From: Labrenzia sp. 011
GTDB lineage: Bacteria; Pseudomonadota; Alphaproteobacteria; Rhizobiales; Stappiaceae
Length of the DNA: 64,000 bases
Assembly: GCF_003075075.1 (NCBI RefSeq)
Contig: NZ_QCYM01000021.1
Coordinates: 1 to 64,000 of the forward strand
Direction: 5' to 3'
Part shown: positions 1-8,105 of the stretch, piece after piece
How positions within the stretch are numbered: position 1 is the first letter of the stretch
How the letters are laid out: each line of letters starts with the position of its first letter
Notes under the pieces: generated by a model
Seen by the model: the letters and a program-made list of their open reading frames with translations, nothing else
What the model was told of the DNA's origin: nothing
Databases searched by the model: none
Translations under genes and position numbers: made by a program

Positions 1-74
1 CCTTCATTGTCCAGCACAAGGCGTACCGCTCGTTCGCGTACTTCAGGGGAAAACTTGTTCGTCGTTTTGCTCAT
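1..74 (-). CDS. IS3-family transposase OrfA, N-terminal fragment (runs off window)
   Basis: The first 24 codons start MSKTTNKFSPEVRERAVRLV, which is the helix-turn-helix entry of OrfA in many IS3 elements (first half of a transposase made by programmed frameshift between OrfA and OrfB). The ATG is at 74, with a GGAG-like ribosome site (GGATGGAGC) just upstream, and lies about 50 bases inside the element's terminal repeat, the normal spacing. The gene continues leftward beyond position 1, so whether the element is intact is unknown. Confidence 0.85.
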   Translation of the reverse strand, partial: MSKTTNKFSPEVRERAVRLVLDNE

Positions 75-127
75 CGTGCTCCATCCTACTCAGGAGTTGG
101 AGCCTCCGGCAAACCCGGCGCGGTTCA
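1..127 (-). mobile_element. IS3-family insertion sequence, one end only
   Basis: Read on the minus strand from 127, the sequence begins TGAACCGCGCCGGGTTTGCC, the classic form of an IS3-family terminal inverted repeat, followed about 50 bases later by the start of an OrfA-type transposase. The rest of the element lies beyond the window start. It sits inside the integrase gene: the integrase reading frame is homologous only up to this border and then runs into the inverted repeat. The other end and the short target duplication cannot be seen. Confidence 0.85.
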
Positions 128-474
128 TTTTCATTCTTCCATTGGGAACGGTTTGTCTCGATGAACTCTTCCGCAGCGGCGCCAAAGGACGGGACCGCAG
201 AACGGTTCTTGCGCTTCTCGGCCAGCGGATTGATCCCCATTGCAAGTTGGGCACGGGCCGTAGACGCGAGCTCTCTTGCTTGTTTCAGAGAGATTCTAGT
301 AGCAGATCCAAGGCCCATCTCTGTGGGTTTTCCATGCCAGCGGAACAAGAACACCCATCGCCGACCGCCGTTCTTGGAGACCGAAAGATAGAGGTTGCCA
401 CCATCAGCATGGCGCCCAGGTTCAGCCAGTGCATTTACGGCAACCGCTGAGAGTCGATTTAGCGTTCTAGCCAT
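128..474 (-). pseudogene. Tyrosine integrase, 5' fragment interrupted by an IS3 element
   Basis: About 116 codons from an ATG at 474 encode MARTLNRLSAVAVNALAEPG and a segment containing DGGNLYLSVSKNGGRRWVF, the arm-binding (DUF4102-type) domain of P4-like tyrosine integrases, then the beginning of the core-binding domain (AAEEFIETNRSQW). The catalytic domain is absent because the frame enters the IS inverted repeat at 127. The remainder may lie on the far side of the IS, outside the window. Such integrases mark the edge of genomic islands, but I see no tRNA here that would be the attachment site. Confidence 0.85.
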
Positions 475-701
475 CTAATCTGCCCTACTTTCTGCCCTAT
501 CATTTAGGTCGGATGTTGGAGGGCGCAATCGGATGTTTCTGGAGAGGTTAACGAGGATATTTCTGAAAATGTGCAATTTTATCAATATGATATCGAATGG
601 TTGTGTAGGCTTTCGGAAAATATTTAGACGGACTTCCTCTCCGCCACTTTCCTTCGGTCCAGTCTCGTCACATGGTTTACATCTGATACCGGAGAGAGCG
701 T
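475..701. other. No gene seen; AT-richer stretch upstream of the integrase
   Basis: No reading frame here resembles a protein. Near 480-500 the motif CTGCCCTA occurs twice, 11 bases apart, just upstream of the integrase start, where arm-type integrase sites or a promoter could lie. Around 530-640 the sequence is clearly more AT-rich than the window average, in keeping with an island margin. Confidence 0.4.
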
Positions 702-866
702 TTACACGTTCTCCGTTGTGAATGGGATGTCTGCCGGTTCGACGCGGTTTTCTCTGTCGTCGAAGACTCCCAGATCATAATCGAAGAATGAGACGAGCCG
801 GGTTTAGCCGTCGGTTTCTCGCTGCCCCGGGATCTGGCCTGAGAACACCTGCCTGAGATTGGCTCC
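702..866 (-). pseudogene. IS481-like transposase, C-terminal remnant with internal stop
   Basis: On the minus strand the frame ending in TAA at 704-702 reads RQVFSGQIPGQRETDG, a TAA stop, then TRLVSFFDYDLGVFDDRENR and VEPADIPF. This is the typical tail of IS481-type integrase-core transposases (VF.GQ..G..., a stretch like LVSFM.YDLG.FD, then .NPF). The in-frame stop and lack of the catalytic core show it is a dead fragment. Identification rests on motif memory, not a search. Confidence 0.6.
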
Positions 867-1221
867 CCCGCTTTCCGATACAGATGCGACCGCAACGCGC
901 ATGGTGCCGGCGCTCCGCATTCCTTCAGGCATATGGGTCGGAGCTCTCAACGGGCCGGCGCGGACGCGGCCGGCGCGCAAGCGGAGAATCTCTTCACCGT
1001 TTCAGGAGGGGAGAGGGAACTGCTGCGGTACCCGACACCTGCGAGCCCCGGAAACCGCCGATCTGCTCAGAGGTCAGGAATTGTGAAGTCTCCGGAATGC
1101 CCCGGAACGTCCGCGCGGGCGCGACAGAGGAGTCGCGCTGATGAACAGCCGAACCGCAGGGATGAATGCGCCGACACGCCCCCATCCCCGCGATGCTTTT
1201 CAGCAACCGATCGCTTCCTGA
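867..1221. other. No gene seen between IS remnant and btpA-like gene
   Basis: Reading frames exist on both strands but none has family motifs, a sensible ribosome site or signal sequence. The sequence is GC-rich again. It is downstream of the leftward sugar operon, which ends at 1222, and may hold its terminator, but I could not find a convincing hairpin with a T tract. Confidence 0.4.
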
Positions 1222-2025
1222 TCAGGCGCGGGTTGCCTTCACGATATCCATGAAGTCACGTGCGCGTGCCGGGTCGACCGCATTCCAGGTGTGGCCGTCG
1301 ACCTTAAGCGACGAGCCGACGATGCAACCATCCGCGATCTTGAGGATGTCCGCCACGGTCGCATGCTTGACGCCCGTATTGGCCAGTACCGGTGTTTCGG
1401 GGAGGGTTTTCTTCACCGCTTCGAGGTCGTTCATCTCGGCTGCCTCTCCGGTGATCGCACCGGAGACCAGCACCGCGTCGGGAATCGAGGAGAAAACGGC
1501 GGACCGTGCACGGTCCGGCAGGGGGCGGGTGTCGAGCGAATGGGCGAATTCGGCGGAAACATTGTTCAGGATCACAAGGTCCTTGCGATCGAGCCGACGC
1601 GCCTCGCGCATCGCCCGGCCGGCGTTCGGCGTCCATGGCCCCATGTCCGAGGCATATGTTCCGGTGAAGATCTCGCGCACGAAAGAGGCGCCGGTGGCCG
1701 CTGCCAGGGCAACGGTCGCATCGGGGTCCCAGAGCACATTCACGCCGAAGGGCTTGCTGATCCTTTCGCGCAGGCGTCCGATCACGAAAGCCATCGCGGA
1801 TGTGGTTGCCACATTCACCTGCAGCTCGTAGGGGCGGTCGTTCTCGTTGCCGAACATGACGGCATCGACATCGGCGGCCTGAAGCGCCTCGAGATCCTTC
1901 AGCGCGGCCTCATAGATCCCCTCGACACCCGCATCGGCATCATAAAGAGGCGTGCCGGGCATCGGGTTGAGATGGACCATCGCGATAACGGGTTTGATGC
2001 CCGGGAAAAGCGACTTGAATTTCAT
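1222..2025 (-). CDS. BtpA/SgcQ family TIM-barrel protein
   Basis: The protein (about 267 residues) carries the BtpA family hallmarks: PVIAMVHLNPMPGTPLY at the N terminus, then DAVMFGNENDRPY, PFGVNVLWDPD, and the phosphate-loop-like IVGSSLKVDG near the C terminus. BtpA was named from photosystem I biogenesis in cyanobacteria; the E. coli homologue SgcQ lies in a sugar operon, and the enzymatic activity is not established. I start at ATG 2025 because AAAGGAG lies 8 bases upstream; a frame extension to 2052 has no such site. It is the last gene of the leftward ABC/dehydrogenase operon, so a role in breakdown of the imported sugar or nucleoside-like compound is inferred. Confidence 0.85.
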   Translation of the reverse strand: MKFKSLFPGIKPVIAMVHLNPMPGTPLYDADAGVEGIYEAALKDLEALQAADVDAVMFGNENDRPYELQVNVATTSAMAFVIGRLRERISKPFGVNVLWDPDATVALAAATGASFVREIFTGTYASDMGPWTPNAGRAMREARRLDRKDLVILNNVSAEFAHSLDTRPLPDRARSAVFSSIPDAVLVSGAITGEAAEMNDLEAVKKTLPETPVLANTGVKHATVADILKIADGCIVGSSLKVDGHTWNAVDPARARDFMDIVKATRA

Positions 2026-2087
2026 GGAAAGTCTCTCCTTTGTCCCCGCCATGTGCGAGGCTCGGTTGAAGCGGATACGGAGGGGGA

Positions 2088-2963
2088 TCAGGTCTTTCTG
2101 CGTTCGAGCAGATAGAAGAAGACCACTGTGATCAGAAGAACGATAACGAGCAGGATGAAGGCTGCGGCGCTTCCCTCGTTCAGGGCAAGGCCTTGGAAAG
2201 CGCGCTTGTAGGCAAAGAAGGACAGCAGCTCGGTCGAGATGCCGGGGCCGCCCTTGGTCAGGATGTAGATCAGGTCATATGTGCGGAATTCGTTGATCAG
2301 CTGGATCACCACCGCGATCATCGCCACCGGGCGCAGAAGCGGCAGGGTGATATACCAGAACTGCTGCAGCGGGCCGGCCCCATCGACCTCGGCCGCTTCG
2401 TAGGGTTCCCGCGGCAGCGAGGCCAGGCCGGCGGAGAGCAGCAGGATCACGAAGGAGGTTTGCTGCCAGATGTCGATGAAAATCATCGTCTTGAGCGCCA
2501 GGGCAGAACTGCCCAGCCAGTCGACCATCGGCAGTCCGATCCCGGCAAGCGTCTGATTGACGATGCCCAGGTTGGGCTGCAGCAGCATTCGCCAGATCAG
2601 CGCCACGGCGACCGGCGACATGGCCATCGGCAGGGTCAGCACGGCGAAATAGACGCCGCGCATCGCGATCACCTGCCGCAGCATGAGCGCGATCCCCAGC
2701 CCGACGATGAATTCTCCCGCCACTGTCGCAACCGAATAGCGCAGGGTAATGCCGAGGGAATTCCAGAACAGCGGCTCGGACATGATCGAGAGGAAGTTTC
2801 CGAAGCCGGTGATCACCAGGTCCGGGCGAATGAGGGTCATGGACGAGAGAGAGATTGCCGCTGCATAGAGTACCGGCAGGCCCATCACGACGGTCAGCAT
2901 CGCCAGACCCGGGGCGGCGAAGCCCCAGCCTGCGCGCATCATATCGGTCGTTCTCGTGCTCAT
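2088..2963 (-). CDS. Carbohydrate ABC transporter permease (MalF/UgpA type)
   Basis: A 291-residue membrane protein with six hydrophobic segments. It has the EAA loop of binding-protein-dependent permeases (EAAEVDGAGPLQQFWYITLP, about residue 190), the site that docks on the ATPase, and the C-terminal signature TKGGPGISTELLSFFAYKRA of MalF-like sugar permeases. It pairs with the second permease at 4355-5155, although the binding-protein gene lies between them, an unusual but not rare order. Start ATG 2963 follows a weak purine stretch (GAAAGACTCCTG). Confidence 0.93.
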   Translation of the reverse strand: MSTRTTDMMRAGWGFAAPGLAMLTVVMGLPVLYAAAISLSSMTLIRPDLVITGFGNFLSIMSEPLFWNSLGITLRYSVATVAGEFIVGLGIALMLRQVIAMRGVYFAVLTLPMAMSPVAVALIWRMLLQPNLGIVNQTLAGIGLPMVDWLGSSALALKTMIFIDIWQQTSFVILLLSAGLASLPREPYEAAEVDGAGPLQQFWYITLPLLRPVAMIAVVIQLINEFRTYDLIYILTKGGPGISTELLSFFAYKRAFQGLALNEGSAAAFILLVIVLLITVVFFYLLERRKT

Positions 2964-3031
2964 CAGGAGTCTTTCGGTCAGCAGGAAACGGGAGGAGGCA
3001 GGCCGCGGGCGGCCTGCCTCCCCGGTAGGTG

Positions 3032-4303
3032 TTACTTGTTCATCAGGTCGGTCAGGCCGGTTGCTGCTGCCTGGAGCGCGTCGGTGACGGTGGCGTCGCC
3101 GCTGGCTGCCAGGGAAACCTGCGTTCCCAGGGTGTCCTCGTACTGCGCCGAATAGGTGAAGATCGGGAAGGACTTCCCGCTCTCAACCACGGCCATCGCG
3201 TCCTTGTAGAACGGGTATTTCGCCAGCACCTCCGCATCGGTGTAGACATCGGCCCGCACAGGAGCATGGCCCTGCAGGGCGCGCGCGACGGCGACATCCT
3301 TGCTCTGGACCCAGGTGATGAACGTCCAGGCGGCATCCTTTTCTTCCTGGGGAACGTTCTTCGCGATGCCCCAGCCCCAGCCGCCGCTTTCGCCATGGCC
3401 GCCCGGCATGACCGAGAGCGCCACCTTGCCGGCCACGTCCGGACAGCTTTCGGCGTTGTCGATCTGCGGCAGCATCCACCAGTAGGTTACCATCGAGAAT
3501 GCTTCGCCCGAGCACATCAGCCGCATCGTGTCATCAAGCGTCGCGGAAAGTGCCCCGGTCTGCGCAGCGTTGTTGATCGCGTCCTTGTAAAGGGTCAGCG
3601 CTTTCTCGCCGGCCTCGGACGCCAGGACGACCTTGCCGTCCGCATCGAGGTATTCGCCGCCTGCGGAGAACAGGTAATTGGAGAATTCCATGGCGTTCGG
3701 GTCGCCTTTTTGACCCTGCATCGCGGCGCCGTTGACCTTGCCCTGCGCCTTCATGAACTTGGCGATCTGAACATATTCCTCGAGCGTCTTCGGCGCTGCC
3801 AGCTCCTGGCCGGTCTCGGACTTGTAGGCCGCCTTCAGATCCGGATCGTTCAGGAGGTCGGTGCGATAGATCAGGCCCATGGAATAGTTGTACATCGGCA
3901 CCTGCGGCATGAAGTCTTCGGTGTTGCCCAGAAGCTCCATGGTCGAGGGGATGAGGGCCGACATGTCGAAGCCGGTTTTCTCGGCATAGGGCTTGAGATC
4001 CTCGAGCCATCCGGCTGCGGGGAATTCGCCTGCCCAGAGGAAATCGACCTCGAGGAGATTGTAATCGCTTTCACCGCTGACGAGCTGGGCCACCAGCTTG
4101 TCATGCATGTCTCCGTAACCGACTTTCTCGAATTCGACCTTGATGCCGGTCTTCTTCTCGAACTCGGGAAGCATGCTCTCGATGATCGTCGTTTCGGGAA
4201 CGTCTTCCATGAGCGCGCGCAATGTCACGCCGTCGGCCAGAGCGGTTCCGGCCAGAAGAGACGTTCCGATACCAAGTGCCAGCGAAGAAAAGGTCTTTTT
4301 CAT
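3032..4303 (-). CDS. Carbohydrate ABC transporter substrate-binding protein (family 1)
   Basis: This 423-residue protein starts with a Sec signal peptide (MKKTFSSLALGIGTSLLAGT, cleavage near ALA-DG) and has the layout of family 1 sugar-binding proteins: a first lobe with LLEVDFLWAGEFPAAGWLED, VPMYNYSMGLIYRTDLLND, and a hinge and second lobe with GGWGWGIAKNVP and WTFITWVQS. It would capture the sugar or polyol in the periplasm for the permeases encoded on either side. A ribosome site GAGGA lies upstream of ATG 4303. The ligand cannot be read from sequence. Confidence 0.93.
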   Translation of the reverse strand: MKKTFSSLALGIGTSLLAGTALADGVTLRALMEDVPETTIIESMLPEFEKKTGIKVEFEKVGYGDMHDKLVAQLVSGESDYNLLEVDFLWAGEFPAAGWLEDLKPYAEKTGFDMSALIPSTMELLGNTEDFMPQVPMYNYSMGLIYRTDLLNDPDLKAAYKSETGQELAAPKTLEEYVQIAKFMKAQGKVNGAAMQGQKGDPNAMEFSNYLFSAGGEYLDADGKVVLASEAGEKALTLYKDAINNAAQTGALSATLDDTMRLMCSGEAFSMVTYWWMLPQIDNAESCPDVAGKVALSVMPGGHGESGGWGWGIAKNVPQEEKDAAWTFITWVQSKDVAVARALQGHAPVRADVYTDAEVLAKYPFYKDAMAVVESGKSFPIFTYSAQYEDTLGTQVSLAASGDATVTDALQAAATGLTDLMNK

Positions 4304-4354
4304 TTCTGTGTCCTCATCTGTAGGGTTTGACGTTTCTTATTGTTCTTATTGTTG

Positions 4355-5155
4355 TTATTTCACGGAGCCGAAGGAGAGCCCTTCGACCAGGTATTTCTGA
4401 ATGAACTTGGCCGCGATCATCAGCGGCAGGATGGCAAGCGACACGCCGGCGGCGACATTCGAGATCTGCACGCCGTTCGACGTCTGCAGACTTGCCAGGG
4501 CGACCGGAACCGTGGCGGTCTTCGAGCCGCCCAGGATCAGGGCGAACAGAAACTCGTTCCACGACAGGATGAAACCAAGGACGGCGGCGGCCATGATGCC
4601 GGGCGTGGCAACAGGCAGCACGATGCGCCAGAAGGCCCCCCAGCGCGTCGCCCCGTCGGTCATTGCCGCCCCTTCCAGGTCTTCGGGGATCGCTTCGAAG
4701 AATCCCATCAGGATCCAGGTCAGGAACGGCAGGTTGATCGCCGCGTAGACGATGGTCAGACCGGTCAGCGAATTGGTCAGGCCGAAATTGCGAAACAGCA
4801 TGAACGTCGGCAGCGCCAGTGCCACGGGCGGCAGCATCTGGCTGGCAAGAGTGGCGAAACGCGCCAGCCGTCCGCCGGTCCGGAAGCGGGCAAAGGCATA
4901 TCCGGTCATGGCGGCCAGTGGCATGGTCACGATCACCGACAGGCTCGCCACGATCAGCGAGTTCATGTAGTTGCGTCCGAAATTCTTTTCGGCGAAGAGC
5001 GCGCGGTAGTTGTCGAGCGTTACCGAGGGGAGGATCGCCGAGCTGAAGCTGTCTTGCGCAGGCACCAGCGATGTGCGCAGCACCCACAGGATGGGAAAAA
5101 GCACGATCGTGACCGCAAGGATCAGGCCGATGTGCGATAGGATCCGCCGGCCCAT
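4355..5155 (-). CDS. Carbohydrate ABC transporter permease (MalG/UgpE type)
   Basis: A 266-residue inner-membrane permease with six predicted helices and the MalG-type EAA loop (EGAAMTDGATRWGAFWRIVLP). The C terminus KYLVEGLSFGSVK is typical of MalG-like subunits (…F..GL..GAVKG). The ATPase gene upstream stops at 5157 and this gene's ATG is at 5155 (TGAGATG), so translation is likely coupled; GGGAGG lies at the right distance. A frame extension to 5224 overlaps the ATPase gene and is discounted. Confidence 0.93.
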   Translation of the reverse strand: MGRRILSHIGLILAVTIVLFPILWVLRTSLVPAQDSFSSAILPSVTLDNYRALFAEKNFGRNYMNSLIVASLSVIVTMPLAAMTGYAFARFRTGGRLARFATLASQMLPPVALALPTFMLFRNFGLTNSLTGLTIVYAAINLPFLTWILMGFFEAIPEDLEGAAMTDGATRWGAFWRIVLPVATPGIMAAAVLGFILSWNEFLFALILGGSKTATVPVALASLQTSNGVQISNVAAGVSLAILPLMIAAKFIQKYLVEGLSFGSVK

Positions 5156-5156
5156 C

Positions 5157-6257
5157 TCACGCCTCCCTTGCGATAACGTCACCGCTTGCGGCGTCGAAAA
5201 GGTGCATATGCGCAAGATCCGCATAAAGGGTGATCATGTCGCCGACTTTCGGCAGGAAATGGCGGTCGACCCTGGCTGAAAGGGTCTGGCCTGCGGATTC
5301 GATCACGATCAGGTTTTCGGGACCCAGCGCCTCCAGCACCGACACGGTTCCCTGAAAGGCCTGCGCACCCGGGGTGGGCTGGGTCTGGATGTCCTCGGCC
5401 CGCAGTCCGAACAGCAGTCCCGGTCCGGCGGCCGAACGGTAGAGGGCCGCCTCCCGTTCGGGCAATGGGCCGGAGATGGGGCCGGCGTCCAGCATCACCT
5501 TGTCACCGTCGGCGGTCAGGCGGGCTTTGATCAGGTTCATTGCCGGGGCGGCTAGAAATTGCGCCACGAAGGTGTTGCGCGGCCTGGCATAGACCTCCAG
5601 CGGCGCGCCGACCTGTTCGATCCGGCCGTTGCGCATGATGCAGATGCGGTCGCCCATGGTCATCGCCTCGACGTGGTCGTGGGTGACGAAAACGGTTGTC
5701 TTGCCGACGCGCCTGTGAAGCTTCACCAGCTCCTGGCGCATCTCGCCGCGCAGCTTGGCGTCAAGGTTCGACAGGGGCTCGTCCATCAGGAAGACATCGG
5801 GCTCACGCACGATTGCCCGCCCGAGAGCGACACGTTGCCGTTGCCCTCCGGAAAGTGCCGCCGGCTTGCGATTCAGATAGGGTTCAAGGCCGAGCACGGC
5901 AGCCGCCTGCGCGATCCGGCGATCCTGCTCGTCCCGGGGGGTGTTGCGCATCTTCATGCCGAAACGCATGTTTTCGCGCACGCTCATATGCGGATAAAGC
6001 GCGTAGGACTGAAACACCACGGCCACATTGCGATGGCGCGGCGCCAGACGCGTCACGTCCCGCCCGGCGATGCTGATCTGCCCCTCCGTTGTCTCCTCCA
6101 GCCCGGCGATCATCCTGAGTGTGGTGGACTTGCCGCAACCGGAGGGCCCGAGGAGCACCATGAACTCGCCTTCCTCGATCTCCAGCGAGACGTCCCTCAC
6201 GCCGAAGTTGCCGAGGCCGTAATCCCGGCTGATCTTTTGGAGCTTGATCTCTGACAC
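5157..6257 (-). CDS. Sugar ABC transporter ATPase (MalK/UgpC type)
   Basis: 366 residues with Walker A GPSGCGKST (residues 37-45), signature LSGGQRQRVALGRA, Walker B VFLMDEPLSNLD, and a switch histidine in VTHDHVEAMTM. A regulatory C-terminal domain of about 130 residues follows (AMNLIKARL…, FGLRAEDI, MHLFDAASGDVI), as in MalK and UgpC. It energises the two permeases of the same operon. The start appears to be GTG at 6257. It is separated by 57 bases from the dehydrogenase gene upstream. Confidence 0.95.
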   Translation of the reverse strand: MSEIKLQKISRDYGLGNFGVRDVSLEIEEGEFMVLLGPSGCGKSTTLRMIAGLEETTEGQISIAGRDVTRLAPRHRNVAVVFQSYALYPHMSVRENMRFGMKMRNTPRDEQDRRIAQAAAVLGLEPYLNRKPAALSGGQRQRVALGRAIVREPDVFLMDEPLSNLDAKLRGEMRQELVKLHRRVGKTTVFVTHDHVEAMTMGDRICIMRNGRIEQVGAPLEVYARPRNTFVAQFLAAPAMNLIKARLTADGDKVMLDAGPISGPLPEREAALYRSAAGPGLLFGLRAEDIQTQPTPGAQAFQGTVSVLEALGPENLIVIESAGQTLSARVDRHFLPKVGDMITLYADLAHMHLFDAASGDVIAREA

Positions 6258-6314
6258 GTTGGCGTTCCGTCGGACAGGAGAGGGGGCTGGGATGAACAGG
6301 CGGCTGTTGCGGTA

Positions 6315-7115
6315 TCAGGTCATATAGACGCCGCCGGTCACATTGATCGCCTGTCCGGTCATGAAACGCGCCGCATCCGAACACAGGAAAACCACCACAC
6401 CGGCAACATCTTCGGGCGTTTCGATCCGGCCAAGAGGGGTTTGCGAGATGTAGTCCTGCTGCACTTCTTCCGGCGACATGTGGCGCAGCTCCGCCTCCCA
6501 GGCGATCTCGCGTTCCTGCATCGACGTCCGCACGAAGCCGGGGCAGACCGCATTCACGCGAATTCCGGAAGGGGCCAGCTCGCGGGCGAGGCCCTGGGTC
6601 CAGCCGACCACGGCGAATTTGCTGGCCGAGTAATGCGCCAGCAACGGTGCTCCGACCTTGGCAGCCAGGGAGGCGGTGTTCACGATCGTCCCGCGGCCCT
6701 GTTCCAGGAAGTGGCGGGCTGCGATCTGATTGGTCAGGAACACGCCGCGCGCGTTCACATCCATGTTGAAGTCCCAGTCGCGGTCGGTCAGATCCACAGC
6801 AGGACGCATGCTGGAAACACCCGCATTGGCGATGCAGATGTCGATGCCGCCTGCCGCTTCGACCGCAGAGGAAAAGGCCGCCTCGACCGACGCCCGCTCA
6901 CGCACGTCAATCCTGACCGCCCGATGTCCGGAGCCGAGCTTGTCGGCCGCTGCTTCTGCCGCCTCCAGATCCAGATCGGCGACAGTCACGGTAATGTCTT
7001 GCGCCGCGAGAGCACGGGCGATGGCCCAGCCGATCCCGCCGGCGGCACCCGTCACGAAAGCCGATTTCCCCGTGAGCTCCGGATGCGTCTGGAGGGCCAG
7101 TTCGTGTTCATTCAT
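6315..7115 (-). CDS. Short-chain dehydrogenase/reductase, likely polyol or sugar dehydrogenase
   Basis: A classical SDR of 266 residues: cofactor loop TGAAGGIG (22-29), NAG motif (97-99), catalytic Ser149, and Tyr162/Lys166 in YSASK. VADLDLEAA after the second beta strand has an acidic residue that favours NAD over NADP. It is the first gene of the leftward ABC operon (ATG 7115 with GGAG upstream). With an FGGY kinase encoded just across the divergent promoter, the simplest reading is oxidation of a polyol to a ketose that the kinase then phosphorylates. Substrate unproven. Confidence 0.9.
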   Translation of the reverse strand: MNEHELALQTHPELTGKSAFVTGAAGGIGWAIARALAAQDITVTVADLDLEAAEAAADKLGSGHRAVRIDVRERASVEAAFSSAVEAAGGIDICIANAGVSSMRPAVDLTDRDWDFNMDVNARGVFLTNQIAARHFLEQGRGTIVNTASLAAKVGAPLLAHYSASKFAVVGWTQGLARELAPSGIRVNAVCPGFVRTSMQEREIAWEAELRHMSPEEVQQDYISQTPLGRIETPEDVAGVVVFLCSDAARFMTGQAINVTGGVYMT

Positions 7116-7252
7116 GTTTCATTTCTCCAAGATTGATCAAAAGCAAACATAGATTCGTAAGCCGGGCAAGAAAATTGTTTGATTTTGTTCGATTGAAATT
7201 TAGGCAATGTTCTGATTTGATTGGTTTGATATTATTTGCAGAGACCGCCGAG
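7116..7252. promoter_or_regulatory. Divergent promoter with repeated DeoR-type half-sites
   Basis: This AT-rich 137-bp gap separates the leftward ABC/SDR operon from the rightward DeoR/kinase operon. It contains four similar heptamers: GTTTGAT (7177-7183), GTTCGAT (7187-7193), ATTTGAT (7215-7221) and GTTTGAT (7224-7230), in two pairs spaced 9-10 bases. DeoR-family regulators usually bind such tandem repeats, so this is the likely operator of the regulator encoded at 7253. Confidence 0.55.
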
Positions 7253-8089
7253 ATGACAGACAGTTCAATCCACCCGACGCCAGACAAGGCGGCCAAACGT
7301 GGCCGTACGCCTGCCCAGGCACGACTGGCTGCAATCCGCGAGCGCCTCATCCAGGGAGGATCGGTCTCGGTTGCCGAAATCGCCCGGGAGTTTGCCGTTT
7401 CGGACATGACGGTCCGCAGAGATCTGGCCGAGCTGGAAGGGCAGGGCCTGCTGGAGCGGGTGCATGGCGGTGCCGTCAGCCTGCAGCATGGCCCCTTGAC
7501 GGTGATCGACGATGTGGAGCCGCTGTTCGAGGCCCGCCGTCGCCTGAACAGCGAAGCGAAGGCCCGCATAGCCCGGGCCGCCGTGCGACTGGTGGCAGAC
7601 CATCAGACCCTTGCCTTCGACCTGGGAACCACAGTGCTCGCCGGCGCCCGCACTCTGGTGTCCTCGGATCCTGCGCAGGGATTGCGGATTTTCACCAACA
7701 GTCTGCGGGTGGCTCAACTGGCCGCGGCGGCGTCGGTGCCGACCTATGTCCCCGGTGGACTGATCCAGCCGGGAGAAATGTCGGTGACCGGTCAGAGCGC
7801 CGTCGAGAATTTCTCCCGCTACTACTTCGATGCGGCGCTGATCGGAGCGTCCGGTCTGACCCAGGACGGGGTGTTCGACTATTCACCTGAAGAAGCGGCG
7901 ATGAAATCGGTCTACATTCAACGCTCTTCCCGCCGCATCCTGATGATTGACAGCTCCAAGTTCCGCCGCATCTCCACCGTCCGTGTGGCGGATCTGGCGC
8001 ATATATCCATCATGGTCACCGATGCCGCCCCGCCGCCGGAACTGGCTCAGGCGCTCGAAGAAGCCAACGTCCAGACTGTTATCGCCTGA
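7253..8089 (+). CDS. DeoR/GlpR family transcriptional repressor
   Basis: Of a 318-codon frame I take the ATG at 7253 (278 residues), where the protein MTDSSIHPTPDKAAKRGRTP leads directly into the helix-turn-helix (RLIQGGSVSVAEIAREFAVS, DMTVRRDLAELEGQGLLERV). The rest is the sugar-phosphate-sensing DeoRC domain (DLGTTVLAGA, IFTNSLRVAQLAA, ALIGASGLTQDGVFDYSPEE). Such proteins are released from DNA by a phosphorylated sugar intermediate. It probably controls both arms of the divergent locus through the repeats at 7177-7230. Confidence 0.93.
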   Translation: MTDSSIHPTPDKAAKRGRTPAQARLAAIRERLIQGGSVSVAEIAREFAVSDMTVRRDLAELEGQGLLERVHGGAVSLQHGPLTVIDDVEPLFEARRRLNSEAKARIARAAVRLVADHQTLAFDLGTTVLAGARTLVSSDPAQGLRIFTNSLRVAQLAAAASVPTYVPGGLIQPGEMSVTGQSAVENFSRYYFDAALIGASGLTQDGVFDYSPEEAAMKSVYIQRSSRRILMIDSSKFRRISTVRVADLAHISIMVTDAAPPPELAQALEEANVQTVIA

Positions 8090-8105
8090 CTTCCCGAGGT
8101 TTTTC

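Noticed and set aside
480..500. Repeated CTGCCCTA as a prophage attachment core
   Set aside because: Only 8 bases repeated 11 bases apart, no tRNA end and no second copy in the window; kept only as a note on the integrase upstream region.
677..895. 72-codon minus-strand frame over the IS481-like tail
   Set aside because: A different frame of the same strand carries the recognisable transposase motifs; this one is a shadow.
1291..2115. 274-codon plus-strand frame opposite the BtpA-like gene
   Set aside because: Antisense of a gene with strong family motifs; such long antisense frames are common at this GC content.
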